This document shows positions 1 to 8,250 of a stretch of 64,000 bases of DNA, piece after piece. The notes under the pieces are model-generated. The model searched no databases. It was not told the DNA's origin and worked only from the letters and a program-made list of their open reading frames with translations. Every line of letters begins with the position of its first letter. The stretch's first letter is position 1. The translations under genes and the position numbers were made by a program. The DNA comes from Cohnella rhizosphaerae (GTDB taxonomy: Bacteria > Bacillota > Bacilli > Paenibacillales > Paenibacillaceae): positions 186,001 through 250,000 of the forward strand of contig NZ_JAPDIA010000008.1 of the NCBI RefSeq assembly GCF_029525575.1, given 5' to 3'.

Positions 1-2
1 GC

Positions 3-401
3 GACAAGGATCTCACCTTTTTCTTCGATATTCATAGAGACTCGCTTCGCCGCAAGGAATCGACCGTCACGATCGGCGGCAAAGACTACGCGCAAGTATT
101 TTTCATCATCGGACAGCGCAATCCGAACTGGAAGCAAAACGAGAGCTTTGCGAACGAGATTCACGAAAAGCTGGAGGCATCGTATCCCGGCTTGTCGCGC
201 GGCATCTGGGGCAAGACGGCGGCGACGGGGAACGGCGAATACAATCAGTCGCTCGCGCCGGACAGCGTGCTCATCGAGATCGGCGGGGTGGACAATACGC
301 TCGAGGAGTGCTATCGCACGGCCGACGCGCTCGCGAAGACGATCTCTGATCTTTACTGGCGGAGCCAAAATGCCGAGGCGGCCGGAGCCGGGGCGCGATA
401 G
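3..401 (+). CDS. spoIIP: Stage II sporulation protein P (C-terminal part, cut by window start)
   Basis: The reading frame is open from base 3 and ends at TAG 399-401, giving 132 codons of a C-terminus. SpoIIP is the membrane-anchored peptidoglycan amidase/endopeptidase that works with SpoIID and SpoIIM during engulfment of the forespore. The fragment carries family-typical stretches: FDIHRDS near residue 8, a NPNW segment, and LIEIGGVDNTLEE near the end, which holds the acidic part of the zinc amidase site. The N-terminal membrane anchor lies outside the window. YqxA follows 32 bp downstream, the usual Bacillus/Paenibacillus neighbour. Identification is firm; the full length cannot be judged. 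Confidence 0.9.
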   Translation, partial: DKDLTFFFDIHRDSLRRKESTVTIGGKDYAQVFFIIGQRNPNWKQNESFANEIHEKLEASYPGLSRGIWGKTAATGNGEYNQSLAPDSVLIEIGGVDNTLEECYRTADALAKTISDLYWRSQNAEAAGAGAR

Positions 402-433
402 GCCGCGACGGACCAATAAGGGAGGAATGCGTC

Positions 434-889
434 ATGGGACGATCGATGGGAAGGCTCATGCTAATCGCGGCGCTGATCGCGCTCGCCGTACTGTTCGGCA
501 TGGAAATGGCGGACGACGGCATCCGTACCGTATACGGGCCGGTTGGCGGCAACGGCGCCGCGATCACAGACGGCGGGAGCGCGGCGGACAGCCGTGCGGA
601 TCAGCGCAGCCGCTACTATGCGGAGGAGCCGCAAGGCATCGCATACGAAGGCCGATCGGTCGAACCCGAAGCGCCGGCATCGGGCGCAGCGCGAGGGCGG
701 GACTCGACTGAATCGGCGCGCGGCGGGCAGGCCGGCGGAGAGACGCAGGATCCGTATGCGATCCCGAGACCGGACGGAGAGCCGCTGGTCGACAGCCTGG
801 CGGACAAGACGGCTTCCACGCTGCAGAAGCTGTCCCAAAGCGGCGTACGGGCTGTCGTTTCGCTCTTCGACAAGCTTTCCGGTTCGTAA
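434..889 (+). CDS. yqxA: YqxA-family (DUF3679) sporulation-locus membrane protein
   Basis: A 151-residue protein starts at ATG 434 with a GGAGG ribosome site 7-8 bases upstream. Residues 7-25 form one hydrophobic segment ending in GMEMADDGI, like the N-terminus of YqxA, which is normally encoded between spoIIP and lepA. The middle (about residues 40-110) is low-complexity and rich in Gly, Ala, Arg and Glu. The C-terminus (about 112-151) looks amphipathic. The function of YqxA is not established, and the assignment rests mainly on position and the N-terminal pattern. Here lepA is not the next gene: about 11.7 kb of other genes separate them. Confidence 0.65.
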   Translation: MGRSMGRLMLIAALIALAVLFGMEMADDGIRTVYGPVGGNGAAITDGGSAADSRADQRSRYYAEEPQGIAYEGRSVEPEAPASGAARGRDSTESARGGQAGGETQDPYAIPRPDGEPLVDSLADKTASTLQKLSQSGVRAVVSLFDKLSGS

Positions 890-965
890 GGACTATATAT
901 CACCGCGATCTTCCTGAGACTTTTTGCCTTTTTGTGTGATCTGAGTTACAGAAATATACCGGTTA

Positions 966-981
966 TCGATAGTAATATCGA
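966..981 (+). promoter_or_regulatory. Short inverted repeat upstream of HD-GYP gene
   Basis: TCGATA-gtaa-TATCGA is a perfect 6-bp inverted repeat with a 4-base spacer, about 42 bp before the HD-GYP start codon in an AT-rich stretch. It could be an operator, but no regulator can be named and such a short repeat may be chance. Confidence 0.25.
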
Positions 982-1022
982 ATCACGATAGAGAGACAAT
1001 CAAGGATCGGGAGTGAGAGACT

Positions 1023-2009
1023 GTGCGGTTAGTTCGTGCAGACCAGCTGGCGGAAGGCGACAAGCTGGGGAGAAGCTTGTATACGGCCGATGGACGTCTC
1101 ATATTGAGGCAAGGCGTCGTGCTCAACCGGCGTTTGATCGAAGGCTTGAAAAAGCGCAGCCTCCGCTATTTAATGATCGAGACGACGGAGGCATGGGGCG
1201 CCGACCCTAAAGCGCTGAAGGAAAATCTGCGGGATCAAATGAAAGACCTGCTGAATCTCGTGATGGATACCGTCCTGCGCGGCGGCGCGGTACCCGTCGA
1301 GCCGGTGCTCGAATGGTCCGAGCATATGTCGCGGATCGTCATGGAAGAGCGAGACTTGCTGTATCACTTCGAAGATCTGCTGCGCGGAGACGCCAATCTG
1401 ATCGCGCACAGCGTCAACGTATGTTTCCTGTCGATGCTGACGGCCAAAGCGCTCGGCTACAACAAGCAGCGGATTCAGAACGTCGCCGTGGGCAGTCTGC
1501 TGCACGATATCGGGCTGTTCAGGCCTCACGACGGTACGATGCTGATCAACCATCCGCAGGTCGGGTACGACCTGCTTCGGCAGACCCCGGGCGTAGAGCC
1601 GCCTGCGCTCCGCATCGTGATGCAGCACCACGAACAGCTGGACGGCAGAGGCTTCCCGCACGGGACGAGGGGCGCGGAACTTTCGGAGGAAGCGCAAATT
1701 TGCGGGTTATGCAGCGATTTCGACTATTTTATGAACGATCGGCTCGCGGACAAGCTTCCTTGTGGAGGAATTGAATACGTCATGTCGAAAATAGATACTT
1801 CATACAGCTATGTCGTCGTCCGCGGCTTCCTGAAGGCATTCGTCCCGTATCCGGTCGGAACCGAGCTCCGGCTGACCGGAGGTCTTCACGCGACGGTCGT
1901 CGAACTGAACAAAGGACATCTGGCCCGGCCGATCGTCCGGCTGACCCAGTTCGGCACGAAGTTCAACCTGATGGAGCATCCAAGCTTTATGGTGGAGGCT
2001 GTCGTCTAA
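1023..2009 (+). CDS. HD-GYP domain protein (putative cyclic-di-GMP phosphodiesterase)
   Basis: This 328-residue protein starts at GTG 1023 with a GGGAG site about 10 bases upstream. Residues 1-110 form an N-terminal region of unknown type. The HD-GYP domain covers about residues 115-290, with LLHDIG near 159 (metal-binding HD) and HHEQLDGRGFPHG near 202-214. The canonical GYP triplet is GFP here, a common variant that many active HD-GYP enzymes also carry. The family hydrolyses cyclic-di-GMP; activity here is inferred. A Crp/Fnr-type gene follows 46 bp later, so the pair may be co-transcribed. No membrane segment is visible, so a cytoplasmic location is likely. Confidence 0.85.
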   Translation: MRLVRADQLAEGDKLGRSLYTADGRLILRQGVVLNRRLIEGLKKRSLRYLMIETTEAWGADPKALKENLRDQMKDLLNLVMDTVLRGGAVPVEPVLEWSEHMSRIVMEERDLLYHFEDLLRGDANLIAHSVNVCFLSMLTAKALGYNKQRIQNVAVGSLLHDIGLFRPHDGTMLINHPQVGYDLLRQTPGVEPPALRIVMQHHEQLDGRGFPHGTRGAELSEEAQICGLCSDFDYFMNDRLADKLPCGGIEYVMSKIDTSYSYVVVRGFLKAFVPYPVGTELRLTGGLHATVVELNKGHLARPIVRLTQFGTKFNLMEHPSFMVEAVV

Positions 2010-2055
2010 AGGGGGACGCTCGGCGCAGCTGCACATACGCGCAAGGGGGGCCATT

Positions 2056-2756
2056 ATGCCGATTACCGCCACCAAGCTGAGGGCGATTCCGTTTTTCAAG
2101 GGCATCGACCCTGCTTTGTTCGACCGCGTCCTCCCGTACGTCCAGGAACAAGTGTATCGCAAAGGCGCGATTATTTTTCTTGAAGGCAGCGAAGGCGACG
2201 AGATTTACTTTATCCTCTCCGGCTCGGTCAGCATCCACACGATCAACAAATCCAAAAAAAGTCGTGCTCGCGTTTTTTCACGAAGGGGACTACTTCGGCG
2301 AAATGGCGCTTATCAAGCCCGGTCTCGTGCGCTCGGCTACGGCGGAGACCGCTTCGCAGACGCGGCTGCTCTCGCTGCGCCGCTCGCATTTCCAGCTTCT
2401 TTTTCGAGAACGACCGCAACCTGCTGCACTATCTCGTCGAAGATACGATGAACCGGCTTCGCAAGGCGAACCAGCAGATTTACGATCTGACCTTTCTCAG
2501 CGTCCGTTCGCGGATCATCAAGCGGCTGGTCGCCTGGTGCGAAGAGTACGGCGTCGCTTCGGATCCGACCGCGTCCGTACGAATACCGATCAAGCTCACG
2601 CATCAGCAGCTCGCCGACATGGTCGGCGCCGTGCGCGAGACGGTGTCCAAGGTGCTGCAGGACATGCAGGACGAGGGAATGATCGAGATCGAGCAGAAGA
2701 TGATTCAGGTCAAGGATCGTGCCGGTCTGGAAAAATGGCTTGTGAACGAGATGTAA
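2056..2756 (+). CDS. Crp/Fnr-family transcriptional regulator (two apparent frameshifts)
   Basis: Translation from ATG 2056 gives a cyclic-nucleotide-binding fold (about residues 10-120, including LEGSEGDEIYFILSGSVSI and, after the first shift, HEGDYFGEMALI). A winged-helix region follows (LTHQQLADMVGAVRETVSKVL, shown as two joined motifs at 2593-2655). Three frames must be joined. One base too many lies in the A7 run 2254-2260, and another in the T5 run 2400-2404; removing one base from each gives a normal protein of about 233 residues. The gene follows the HD-GYP gene, so the two may belong to one signalling unit. The ligand is unknown. The frameshifts look like sequence error, because both halves are well conserved. 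Confidence 0.8.
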
Positions 2757-3071
2757 GTCGTGGTAAACTGTTGTTAACTTTGTTTATCTAAAGGGGAACA
2801 CCTTGATGTCTGCGATGGTTCTGAACTGATCAATTGGATAGCCCGTTAGAGCGAACGCTTGGACGGTCGAATCGATTCGGCCCGTTTATTTCGTTGCGTT
2901 TGCCCGGCGGCTCTGATTGCCAGGGAGGAACTGTCCGACATTCCGTCCATCGCTGCGGCGAGGAGCGGGAATGCGAACCGTGCCCAACAGGCACGGTTTT
3001 TTTTTGCGCATTTTTCGCCGTGTTCGAATGTTCGCCCAATCCCTTTAAAACAAAGGAGCATCCCCTTTATC
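2757..3071 (+). other. Intergenic leader before the MutS2-like gene
   Basis: No coding region is supported in this 315-bp gap. It holds an intrinsic terminator (2976-3006) followed by the AAAGGAG ribosome site (3052-3058) of the MutS2-like gene. An upstream extension of the MutS2-like frame to 2859 is open, but it crosses the terminator and is not taken as coding. Confidence 0.5.
2976..3006 (+). terminator. Intrinsic terminator after the HD-GYP/Crp genes
   Basis: AACCGTGCC and GGCACGGTT form a 9-bp stem with a short loop, followed by a run of nine or more T. It lies between the Crp-type gene and the MutS2-like gene. Confidence 0.85.
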
Positions 3072-5141
3072 ATGAGACAAACTTCCCTCGATAAATTAGA
3101 ATACGCGCGCGCCGTAGAGGCCGTCGTATCCCGAACCAACACGTATTTGGGCCGCCGGCTCGCGGAACGACTGGCTCCGCTGACGGACGCCCGCGTCATC
3201 GCCGCGCGCCTCGCGGAGACCGAAGAGACGCGCGCGATGATCGACAAAGGCATGCATGTCTCGCTGCCGTCCATGGACGGCATGGAAGAGCTGCTGGGCT
3301 TGCTCGGCACCGGCTACGTCCCCGACGAGCGGCAGTTCGGCCAACTGGCCCAATTCGTCCGCAGCTGCGGCCAGCTCCGCAGGTTCATGGCTTCCAAAGC
3401 CGCCCTCGCGCCGACGGTCGCCGCCTATGCGTCGTCCATGCACGAGCTGGACGGATTGCTCGCCGAGATCGAAGGCTGCATCGACCGCGGACGGATCCTG
3501 GACGGCGCTAGCCAGGAGCTCGGACGCATCCGCCGCAAGCTGCGGCAGGCGGAGGAAAAGCTGCAAAAGCGGCTGGACGGGCTGCTGTCGAAGCATGCCG
3601 GGCATCTGCAGGACCGGATCGTGAGCACGCGAGGCGGGCGTTACGTGCTGTCGGTCAAAAAAGAGCATCGGCGAAAGGTGTCCGGTACGGTGCTCGACGA
3701 GTCCGCGAGCGGGCAGACGGTGTTCGTGGAGCCTTCGGAGACGGCGGGCCTGCAGATGGAGCTGTCCGCGCTCCGCGCCGAGGAGCAGCGCGAGGAACTG
3801 CAGGTGCTCGCGCGTCTGACGGGCGAAGCGGAGCTGGCGCTGCCGCAGCTGTCCGTGAACGCGGAGTCGGTGGCGCATTACGACTTTCTGCTGGCGAAGG
3901 CGAAGTGGGCGCTCGCGATCGGCGCGCTGCCGCCGTCGCTCGCGGACGACGGCACGTTCGAGCTGCGCGCGGCGCGGCATCCCTTTCTAAGCGCCACGCC
4001 GGTGCCGCTCGACATCGCCATGGACGCGAGCTACCGATCGCTGCTCATCACCGGGCCGAATACCGGCGGCAAGACCGTCGCTCTGAAGACTGTCGGACTG
4101 CTGACGCTGATGGCGCAGACCGGCCTGTTGATTCCGGCCGCCGCGGGCAGCCGCGTCGGCGTATTCAACGCGATCGAAGCGGATATCGGCGACGGGCAGA
4201 GCCTGGACCGCTCGCTCAGTACCTTCTCTTCGCATATCCGCAACGTCACCGACATTCTCTCCGTCGCCGTCGGTTCGACGCTTGTGCTGCTCGACGAGCT
4301 CGCGACGGGCACCGACCCCGGCGAAGGCGTCGGGCTGTCGATCGCCGTGCTCGAGGAGCTGTACCGGCGCGGCGCCGCCGTGCTCGCGACGACGCATTTC
4401 AACGAGATCAAGGAATACGCCCGGCTCGCCCCGGGCTTCCGCAACGCGCGTATGGCGTTCGACGAGGATTCGCTGCAGCCGTTGTACCGGCTGGACATGG
4501 GCGAAGCGGGCGACAGCTATGCGTTCGTCATCGCGCGCAAGTTCGGCATCGGCGAGACGATCATCGGCCGGGCGAAGGAGATCGCGCGGGGGCTGAAGGG
4601 CGGCACGGGCGCCGTCGGAAGCGGGGGGGCGCGCTGCGTGAAGGCGTGCAGGGTATTTTGCCCCCGGCGCCGATGGAAGCAGAGACCGCCGCGCGGCAAG
4701 CGGCACGAACGGCTAAGAGCTTCGGCGCAGGAGAGGCGGCGGGCGAACGCCGGGAGAAGGCAGACGATAAAGGGCAGACAGGACATAATGGTCAGGCGGC
4801 GGGACATAATGGGCATGAGGCGGGGGGAGCGTGGGGAGACGACGGCCTCTCGGCAGCCGGAACTCGGGATCGGCGACGTCGTCTGGATTCCGTCGCTCGG
4901 CCGGCGCGGCGTCGTCTACCGGCTCGCCGACGAGCGGGGCAACCTCATCGTTCAAGTCCACGGCGTCAAGCAGCTAATCAATCGCAAACGGGTGCAGCTT
5001 CAAATCGAGAGCAGGCACCTGTACCCCGACGATTACGACATGAATATCGTCTTCGACTCGGTCGACAACCGCAAGAAACGCAGCCTGATGGGCAAGCGGC
5101 ACGTCGAGGGGCTGAAGATCGAGCGGAAGGAACTGGAATAA
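3072..5141 (+). CDS. MutS2-like ATPase lacking the Smr nuclease domain
   Basis: From ATG 3072 (AAAGGAG 13 bases upstream) the product is about 689 residues. It has a coiled-coil/clamp-like N-terminal half and a MutS ATPase: Walker A GPNTGGKTV near residue 325, then STFSSHIRN, LLDELATGTDP (Walker B) and ATTHFNEIKEYA. MutS2 proteins usually end in a Smr domain. Here the end is a beta-rich segment (GIGDVVWIPSLGRRGVVY) and a basic tail, like the shorter Smr-less paralogues. Between 4623 and 4827 the frame turns Arg-rich. The alternative frame reads more naturally there, so the G7 run 4623-4629 and the G6 run 4822-4827 are probably miscounted with compensating effect. The role (recombination control or ribosome rescue-like) is not deducible. 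Confidence 0.8.
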   Translation: MRQTSLDKLEYARAVEAVVSRTNTYLGRRLAERLAPLTDARVIAARLAETEETRAMIDKGMHVSLPSMDGMEELLGLLGTGYVPDERQFGQLAQFVRSCGQLRRFMASKAALAPTVAAYASSMHELDGLLAEIEGCIDRGRILDGASQELGRIRRKLRQAEEKLQKRLDGLLSKHAGHLQDRIVSTRGGRYVLSVKKEHRRKVSGTVLDESASGQTVFVEPSETAGLQMELSALRAEEQREELQVLARLTGEAELALPQLSVNAESVAHYDFLLAKAKWALAIGALPPSLADDGTFELRAARHPFLSATPVPLDIAMDASYRSLLITGPNTGGKTVALKTVGLLTLMAQTGLLIPAAAGSRVGVFNAIEADIGDGQSLDRSLSTFSSHIRNVTDILSVAVGSTLVLLDELATGTDPGEGVGLSIAVLEELYRRGAAVLATTHFNEIKEYARLAPGFRNARMAFDEDSLQPLYRLDMGEAGDSYAFVIARKFGIGETIIGRAKEIARGLKGGTGAVGSGGARCVKACRVFCPRRRWKQRPPRGKRHERLRASAQERRRANAGRRQTIKGRQDIMVRRRDIMGMRRGERGETTASRQPELGIGDVVWIPSLGRRGVVYRLADERGNLIVQVHGVKQLINRKRVQLQIESRHLYPDDYDMNIVFDSVDNRKKRSLMGKRHVEGLKIERKELE

Positions 5142-5581
5142 GATTATTGGCAGCCGCATGAAGCAGTGTTGCTGCGCATACATCGCCTGCATAAGTCGCC
5201 TGCATAAATCGCGCGCGAATACATTGCAATCGTTCGCAAACCGCATCTTTAAGGGATGCGGTTTTTTTATTGACCGAATGAAGGTAAGCGTGTGAATGCA
5301 AAATGAAGTGCGGGTTACCTTTAAACGAGTGTCAGGCATGAGGCATCGGACTCAAGAGGCGCTATTTCGTAAAATCGGGTCCAAGTTGCGATCGTATCGG
5401 ACTGGAGGGACGTTATTAATCCGGATCAAGGCTAAAAGTGGCCGGCTGTCCCGAAATAACGGCGCCTGGGTCCGCGAGCGGGCCGAGAATGGCGTTAGGA
5501 ACAAAATTAACGGCTTCTCGGTCCGTTCGCTAAGCCCGAATGCGTAACAATTAGGCAGGTGTTCGCGCGTTGACCCGTTGA
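5142..5581 (+). other. Intergenic region, no supported gene
   Basis: This 440-bp gap contains a terminator at 5239-5268. An 83-codon open frame lies at 5296-5547, but its composition (Arg, Lys and Asn rich, no recognisable motif) and poor ribosome site do not support a gene. Two tandem similar phrases (catcgcctgcataa / gtcgcctgcataa) occur near 5182-5208. Nothing else is seen. Confidence 0.5.
5239..5268 (+). terminator. Terminator of the MutS2-like gene
   Basis: AACCGCATC pairs with GATGCGGTT across a short loop and is followed by T7. It lies about 100 bp after the stop codon. Confidence 0.85.
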
Positions 5582-6643
5582 TTAGCTTAGATCAGGCGAA
5601 ACATCGTCCATCCCCAGCAGCAGCTCCGCGATTTCCCGAATTTTCTTCGTCGGCCCCGTAAAATGAAACACTTGCGACGCATCGTTCGTCCGCCCGGGCC
5701 TGTCGATCGGCAGAGCGGGCGACTGATATTCGAGCTCGGCGAAGCCGCCCAAGTGGCCACCGTCGTTGTAGACTTGCATGCACGAGCCCAAATAATCGGG
5801 CCGGTCCGGCGGATAATCGGGGTAGAGGCCGGCGGGATTGACGCGGAACTGCCGGACGACGAGGCTACTCTCCGAGGCGCCGAGCCTGCGCAGATAGCCG
5901 TAGCGGCCCGTCGAAGCGACGGCATCGAACGACAGCTTGAAGCTGTAGCTGCCGCCGCAGGGAATGCGGACGCCGCCGGCCGTCGTCGCGATGTCGTCCG
6001 GTTCCCGCTGCGCGAACATCGTCATCGGCGCCACTGGGCCGCGCGTGGGGACTAGCGCGACGCCGCCGGCCGGCACCTGCATGATGCTCCAAAGGCTGCA
6101 GTAGCCGGAATTTGCGCGCGCATCGCTTCCTTCTTGGGCGACGGGCGTCAATTCCAGCTCCGTTTGAACGTCGTACCCGACGTAGCGGACGCTTGTCCAG
6201 TCGCGCGCGGCCAGGGAAGCGTTCAAGCGCAGCGGATTCGGCAGCGCCGCGAACCGTTTTTCCAGGTCCAACCGGATTCGGGCGGCAGAGGCGCGGTAGG
6301 GCAGCTCGCAGGTCATCCGCACAAGCGCTTCGCTGCCGGTAGACGAGACCAGCGTCCACCGACCCGGATCGAGCTGCGGCGGAATCGCGTAGCTGCCTGC
6401 GCTGTCCGTAAAGTATTCGATCTCGGGGCTGACCCAGGTGCGGTCCCCGCCCGTATTCCAGCCGCCTGCCTCAAGCGCCGCAGGATTCGTCCAGAAGGAC
6501 GCGCCCGCTTGTCCGCCAGTCACGGACATATCGTGCACGCGTCCGCCGCGCACGAGGACGAGCAGCGTTCCGCCTTCTTCGCCGGTCAGCTTAACGTATG
6601 GCTCGCCCAATTGCTTCAGATGCGCTTCTCGCGTTTCGGTCAT
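5582..6643 (-). CDS. Hypothetical protein, possible galactose-mutarotase-fold carbohydrate-binding protein
   Basis: This 353-residue protein is read from 6643 down to 5582. It has no signal peptide or membrane segment. The sequence is beta-rich with many Gly, Tyr and aromatic residues (RTWVSPEIEYF, SGYCSLWSIMQVPAGG, PDYPPDRPDYLGSCMQVYNDG), reminiscent of DUF6786-like or aldose-epimerase-like beta-sandwich proteins. No catalytic motif can be named with certainty. The gene starts 12 bp after the GntR regulator stop and should share its transcript, so it belongs to the divergently transcribed sugar-acid gene set. A role as a sugar mutarotase or substrate-binding protein is inference only. Confidence 0.55.
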   Translation of the reverse strand: MTETREAHLKQLGEPYVKLTGEEGGTLLVLVRGGRVHDMSVTGGQAGASFWTNPAALEAGGWNTGGDRTWVSPEIEYFTDSAGSYAIPPQLDPGRWTLVSSTGSEALVRMTCELPYRASAARIRLDLEKRFAALPNPLRLNASLAARDWTSVRYVGYDVQTELELTPVAQEGSDARANSGYCSLWSIMQVPAGGVALVPTRGPVAPMTMFAQREPDDIATTAGGVRIPCGGSYSFKLSFDAVASTGRYGYLRRLGASESSLVVRQFRVNPAGLYPDYPPDRPDYLGSCMQVYNDGGHLGGFAELEYQSPALPIDRPGRTNDASQVFHFTGPTKKIREIAELLLGMDDVSPDLS

Positions 6644-6655
6644 CCGTATCTCCCC

Positions 6656-7327
6656 TTAATCCGTCTTTTCGTCAAAGCAAAGCAGGCAGTCTTCGTCCCG
6701 GATATGACGGGTCCAAAGTGCCTCGATCCGTTCGTCGCTCTCGTCCCGCAGCGCGGACAGCAGCGCCGCATGTTCGGCAGGCACGCGGCCGAGGTCTCCG
6801 AACGCGCCGGTATTTTTAATGAAGTGCAGGCGCAGCCGGTTCACGATGCCAAGCCAGATTTGCTGGGTATGGGTCGAATCGTCGAGCGACAACACCTGCT
6901 CGTGGAAGCGAATGTCGGCTTCGATCAGCGCGAACAAGTCGTTGTCCGCCGCGGCACGCTTCATTTCTGCCACGATCTCCTCAAGCGCCGCAAAAAACGC
7001 TTCGTCCCATTTGCCCCGGGTCTGCTTCAGCACGAACAACTCCAGCTGCAGCCTTACCGGAATCAGCAGCCCCACGACCTCTTCCTTGCGTACGTCCGCG
7101 ACCGCAGTCTCCCGGTAAGGGGCGCTCACGACGAGACCGAGCGCCTCCAGATCCCGAAGCGCCTCGCGAAGCGGACCGCGGCTGACGTTCATTTGCTTCG
7201 AGATATCGAGCTCCCGCAGCTTGTCGCCCGGCTTCAGGTGGCCGCGCACGATCGCGTCCCGGATATCGGCGAACACGCGCTGCCGCAGCGACAGGTTTTC
7301 CTGGCTTTTAAATTGATAGGGGTTCAT
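6656..7327 (-). CDS. GntR-family (FadR/FCD subfamily) transcriptional regulator
   Basis: The start is taken at 7327 (MNPYQFKSQ) because GGGAG lies 8 bases before it; an upstream ATG at 7345 overlaps that site. The 223-residue product has a winged helix-turn-helix (about residues 15-80: LRQRVFADIRDAIV, LDISKQMNVSRGPLREALR). An all-helical FCD ligand-binding domain follows, with RFHEQVLSL and a late EHAALLSAL, whose Asp/His residues usually bind a metal and an organic acid. It lies back-to-back with six catabolic genes, and a palindrome sits between the two promoters. It is therefore probably the local repressor, released by a sugar acid or pathway intermediate (inference). Confidence 0.88.
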   Translation of the reverse strand: MNPYQFKSQENLSLRQRVFADIRDAIVRGHLKPGDKLRELDISKQMNVSRGPLREALRDLEALGLVVSAPYRETAVADVRKEEVVGLLIPVRLQLELFVLKQTRGKWDEAFFAALEEIVAEMKRAAADNDLFALIEADIRFHEQVLSLDDSTHTQQIWLGIVNRLRLHFIKNTGAFGDLGRVPAEHAALLSALRDESDERIEALWTRHIRDEDCLLCFDEKTD

Positions 7328-7378
7328 GGCGAAGACTCCCAGCATGGTTTAGTTCTACGTTCGATTCGCGATGCCCCA

Positions 7379-7407
7379 AGTATAGTTCAGCGCAACATTA
7401 AATTCAA
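7379..7407 (-). promoter_or_regulatory. Sigma-A promoter of the GntR regulator
   Basis: On the - strand, TTGAAT (7407-7402) and TATACT (7384-7379) are separated by 17 bp. This puts transcription start about 40-45 bases before the GntR start codon. Confidence 0.65.
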
Positions 7408-7426
7408 CGATCAATTGACGATGATC

Positions 7427-7461
7427 GATTGTTGACAATCTACCAATTCCGCATTTAAGAT
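7427..7461 (+). promoter_or_regulatory. Catabolic operon promoter with overlapping GntR-type operator
   Basis: GATTGT-TG-ACAATC (7427-7440) is a perfect inverted repeat of the T-GT/AC-A type bound by GntR/FadR proteins. It overlaps the -35 box TTGACA (7432-7437). TAAGAT (7456-7461) follows 18 bp later as the -10. A second, similar half-site array lies just upstream (GATCAATTGACGAT, 7410-7423). Binding would block this promoter and may also affect the divergent one 20 bp away. Confidence 0.65.
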
Positions 7462-7502
7462 GGGCTCATCACCTTTAATCGCATACGAGGAGGAAAACGG
7501 AG

Positions 7503-8210
7503 ATGAACGTATTGGCCATTTGCGCGCATCCGGACGACGCCGAGATACTGTGCGGCGGCACGCTGGCGAAGTATGCGGCGCGCGGCGACAAAGTGACGAT
7601 CGCGATCTCGACCAACGGCGAAGTCGGTTCGCCGACGTTGTCCAAGCCGGAGATCGCCGAGACGCGCCGGCAGGAAGCGAAGGCCGCGGCGGATTTGATC
7701 GGCGCGGACCTGATTTGGCTGGGTTACCCGGACGAGTTCCTTTTCGATACCGAAAAGACGCGTCTGGATTTTATCGAGGCGATGCGGGCCAGCGGGGCGG
7801 AGGTCGTGCTGACGCATTGGCCGGACGACCTGTACAACCCGGACCATACGCTGACCGGCCGGATTGCCAACGACGTCGCCATTATGACGACCGTCCCGAA
7901 TATCGTGACCGCAAGTCCCGTGCTGAAGAAGATTCCGATCGTTTATTTCGTAGACAGCATGGCCGGCATCGGGTTCCAGCCCGACGAATACGTGGACATC
8001 ACGGACTACATCGATACGAAAAAACGAATGCTCGCCGCGCACGAAAGCCAGGTCGGCGACTGGCTGCAGGATCAATACGGCTCCAATGCGATGGAAATGG
8101 TCGAGGTAACCTCGCGGTACCGCGGCATCCAGTGCGGCGTACGTTACGCGGAAGGTTTTATCCGCGCCAAGGCCTATCCGCGCAACATCGTGGGCACGCT
8201 GCTGCCTTGA
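7503..8210 (+). CDS. PIG-L (LmbE-like) family zinc deacetylase
   Basis: The 235-residue product begins at ATG 7503 after a GAGGAGG site. AHPDDAE at residues 8-14 and NPDHTLTG near 117 are the zinc-binding and catalytic motifs of the PIG-L/LmbE fold. Members remove N-acyl groups from amino sugars such as GlcNAc-inositol, GlcNAc-malate and diacetylchitobiose; the substrate here is unknown. It is the first gene of a six-gene operon directly behind the GntR-regulated promoter. That placement suggests substrate unmasking (deacetylation) ahead of sugar oxidation. No signal peptide is seen, so the enzyme should be cytoplasmic. Confidence 0.87.
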   Translation: MNVLAICAHPDDAEILCGGTLAKYAARGDKVTIAISTNGEVGSPTLSKPEIAETRRQEAKAAADLIGADLIWLGYPDEFLFDTEKTRLDFIEAMRASGAEVVLTHWPDDLYNPDHTLTGRIANDVAIMTTVPNIVTASPVLKKIPIVYFVDSMAGIGFQPDEYVDITDYIDTKKRMLAAHESQVGDWLQDQYGSNAMEMVEVTSRYRGIQCGVRYAEGFIRAKAYPRNIVGTLLP

Positions 8211-8250
8211 GCCTGTCGCGCATTTCGAGCTGACGAAAGGAGAGGCGATA

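Noticed and set aside
2859..3071. N-terminal extension of the MutS2-like protein
   Set aside because: It would run through an intrinsic terminator and lacks a ribosome site; ATG 3072 has a good one.
5296..5547. 83-codon open frame on the + strand
   Set aside because: Weak ribosome site, odd composition and no motif; treated as intergenic.
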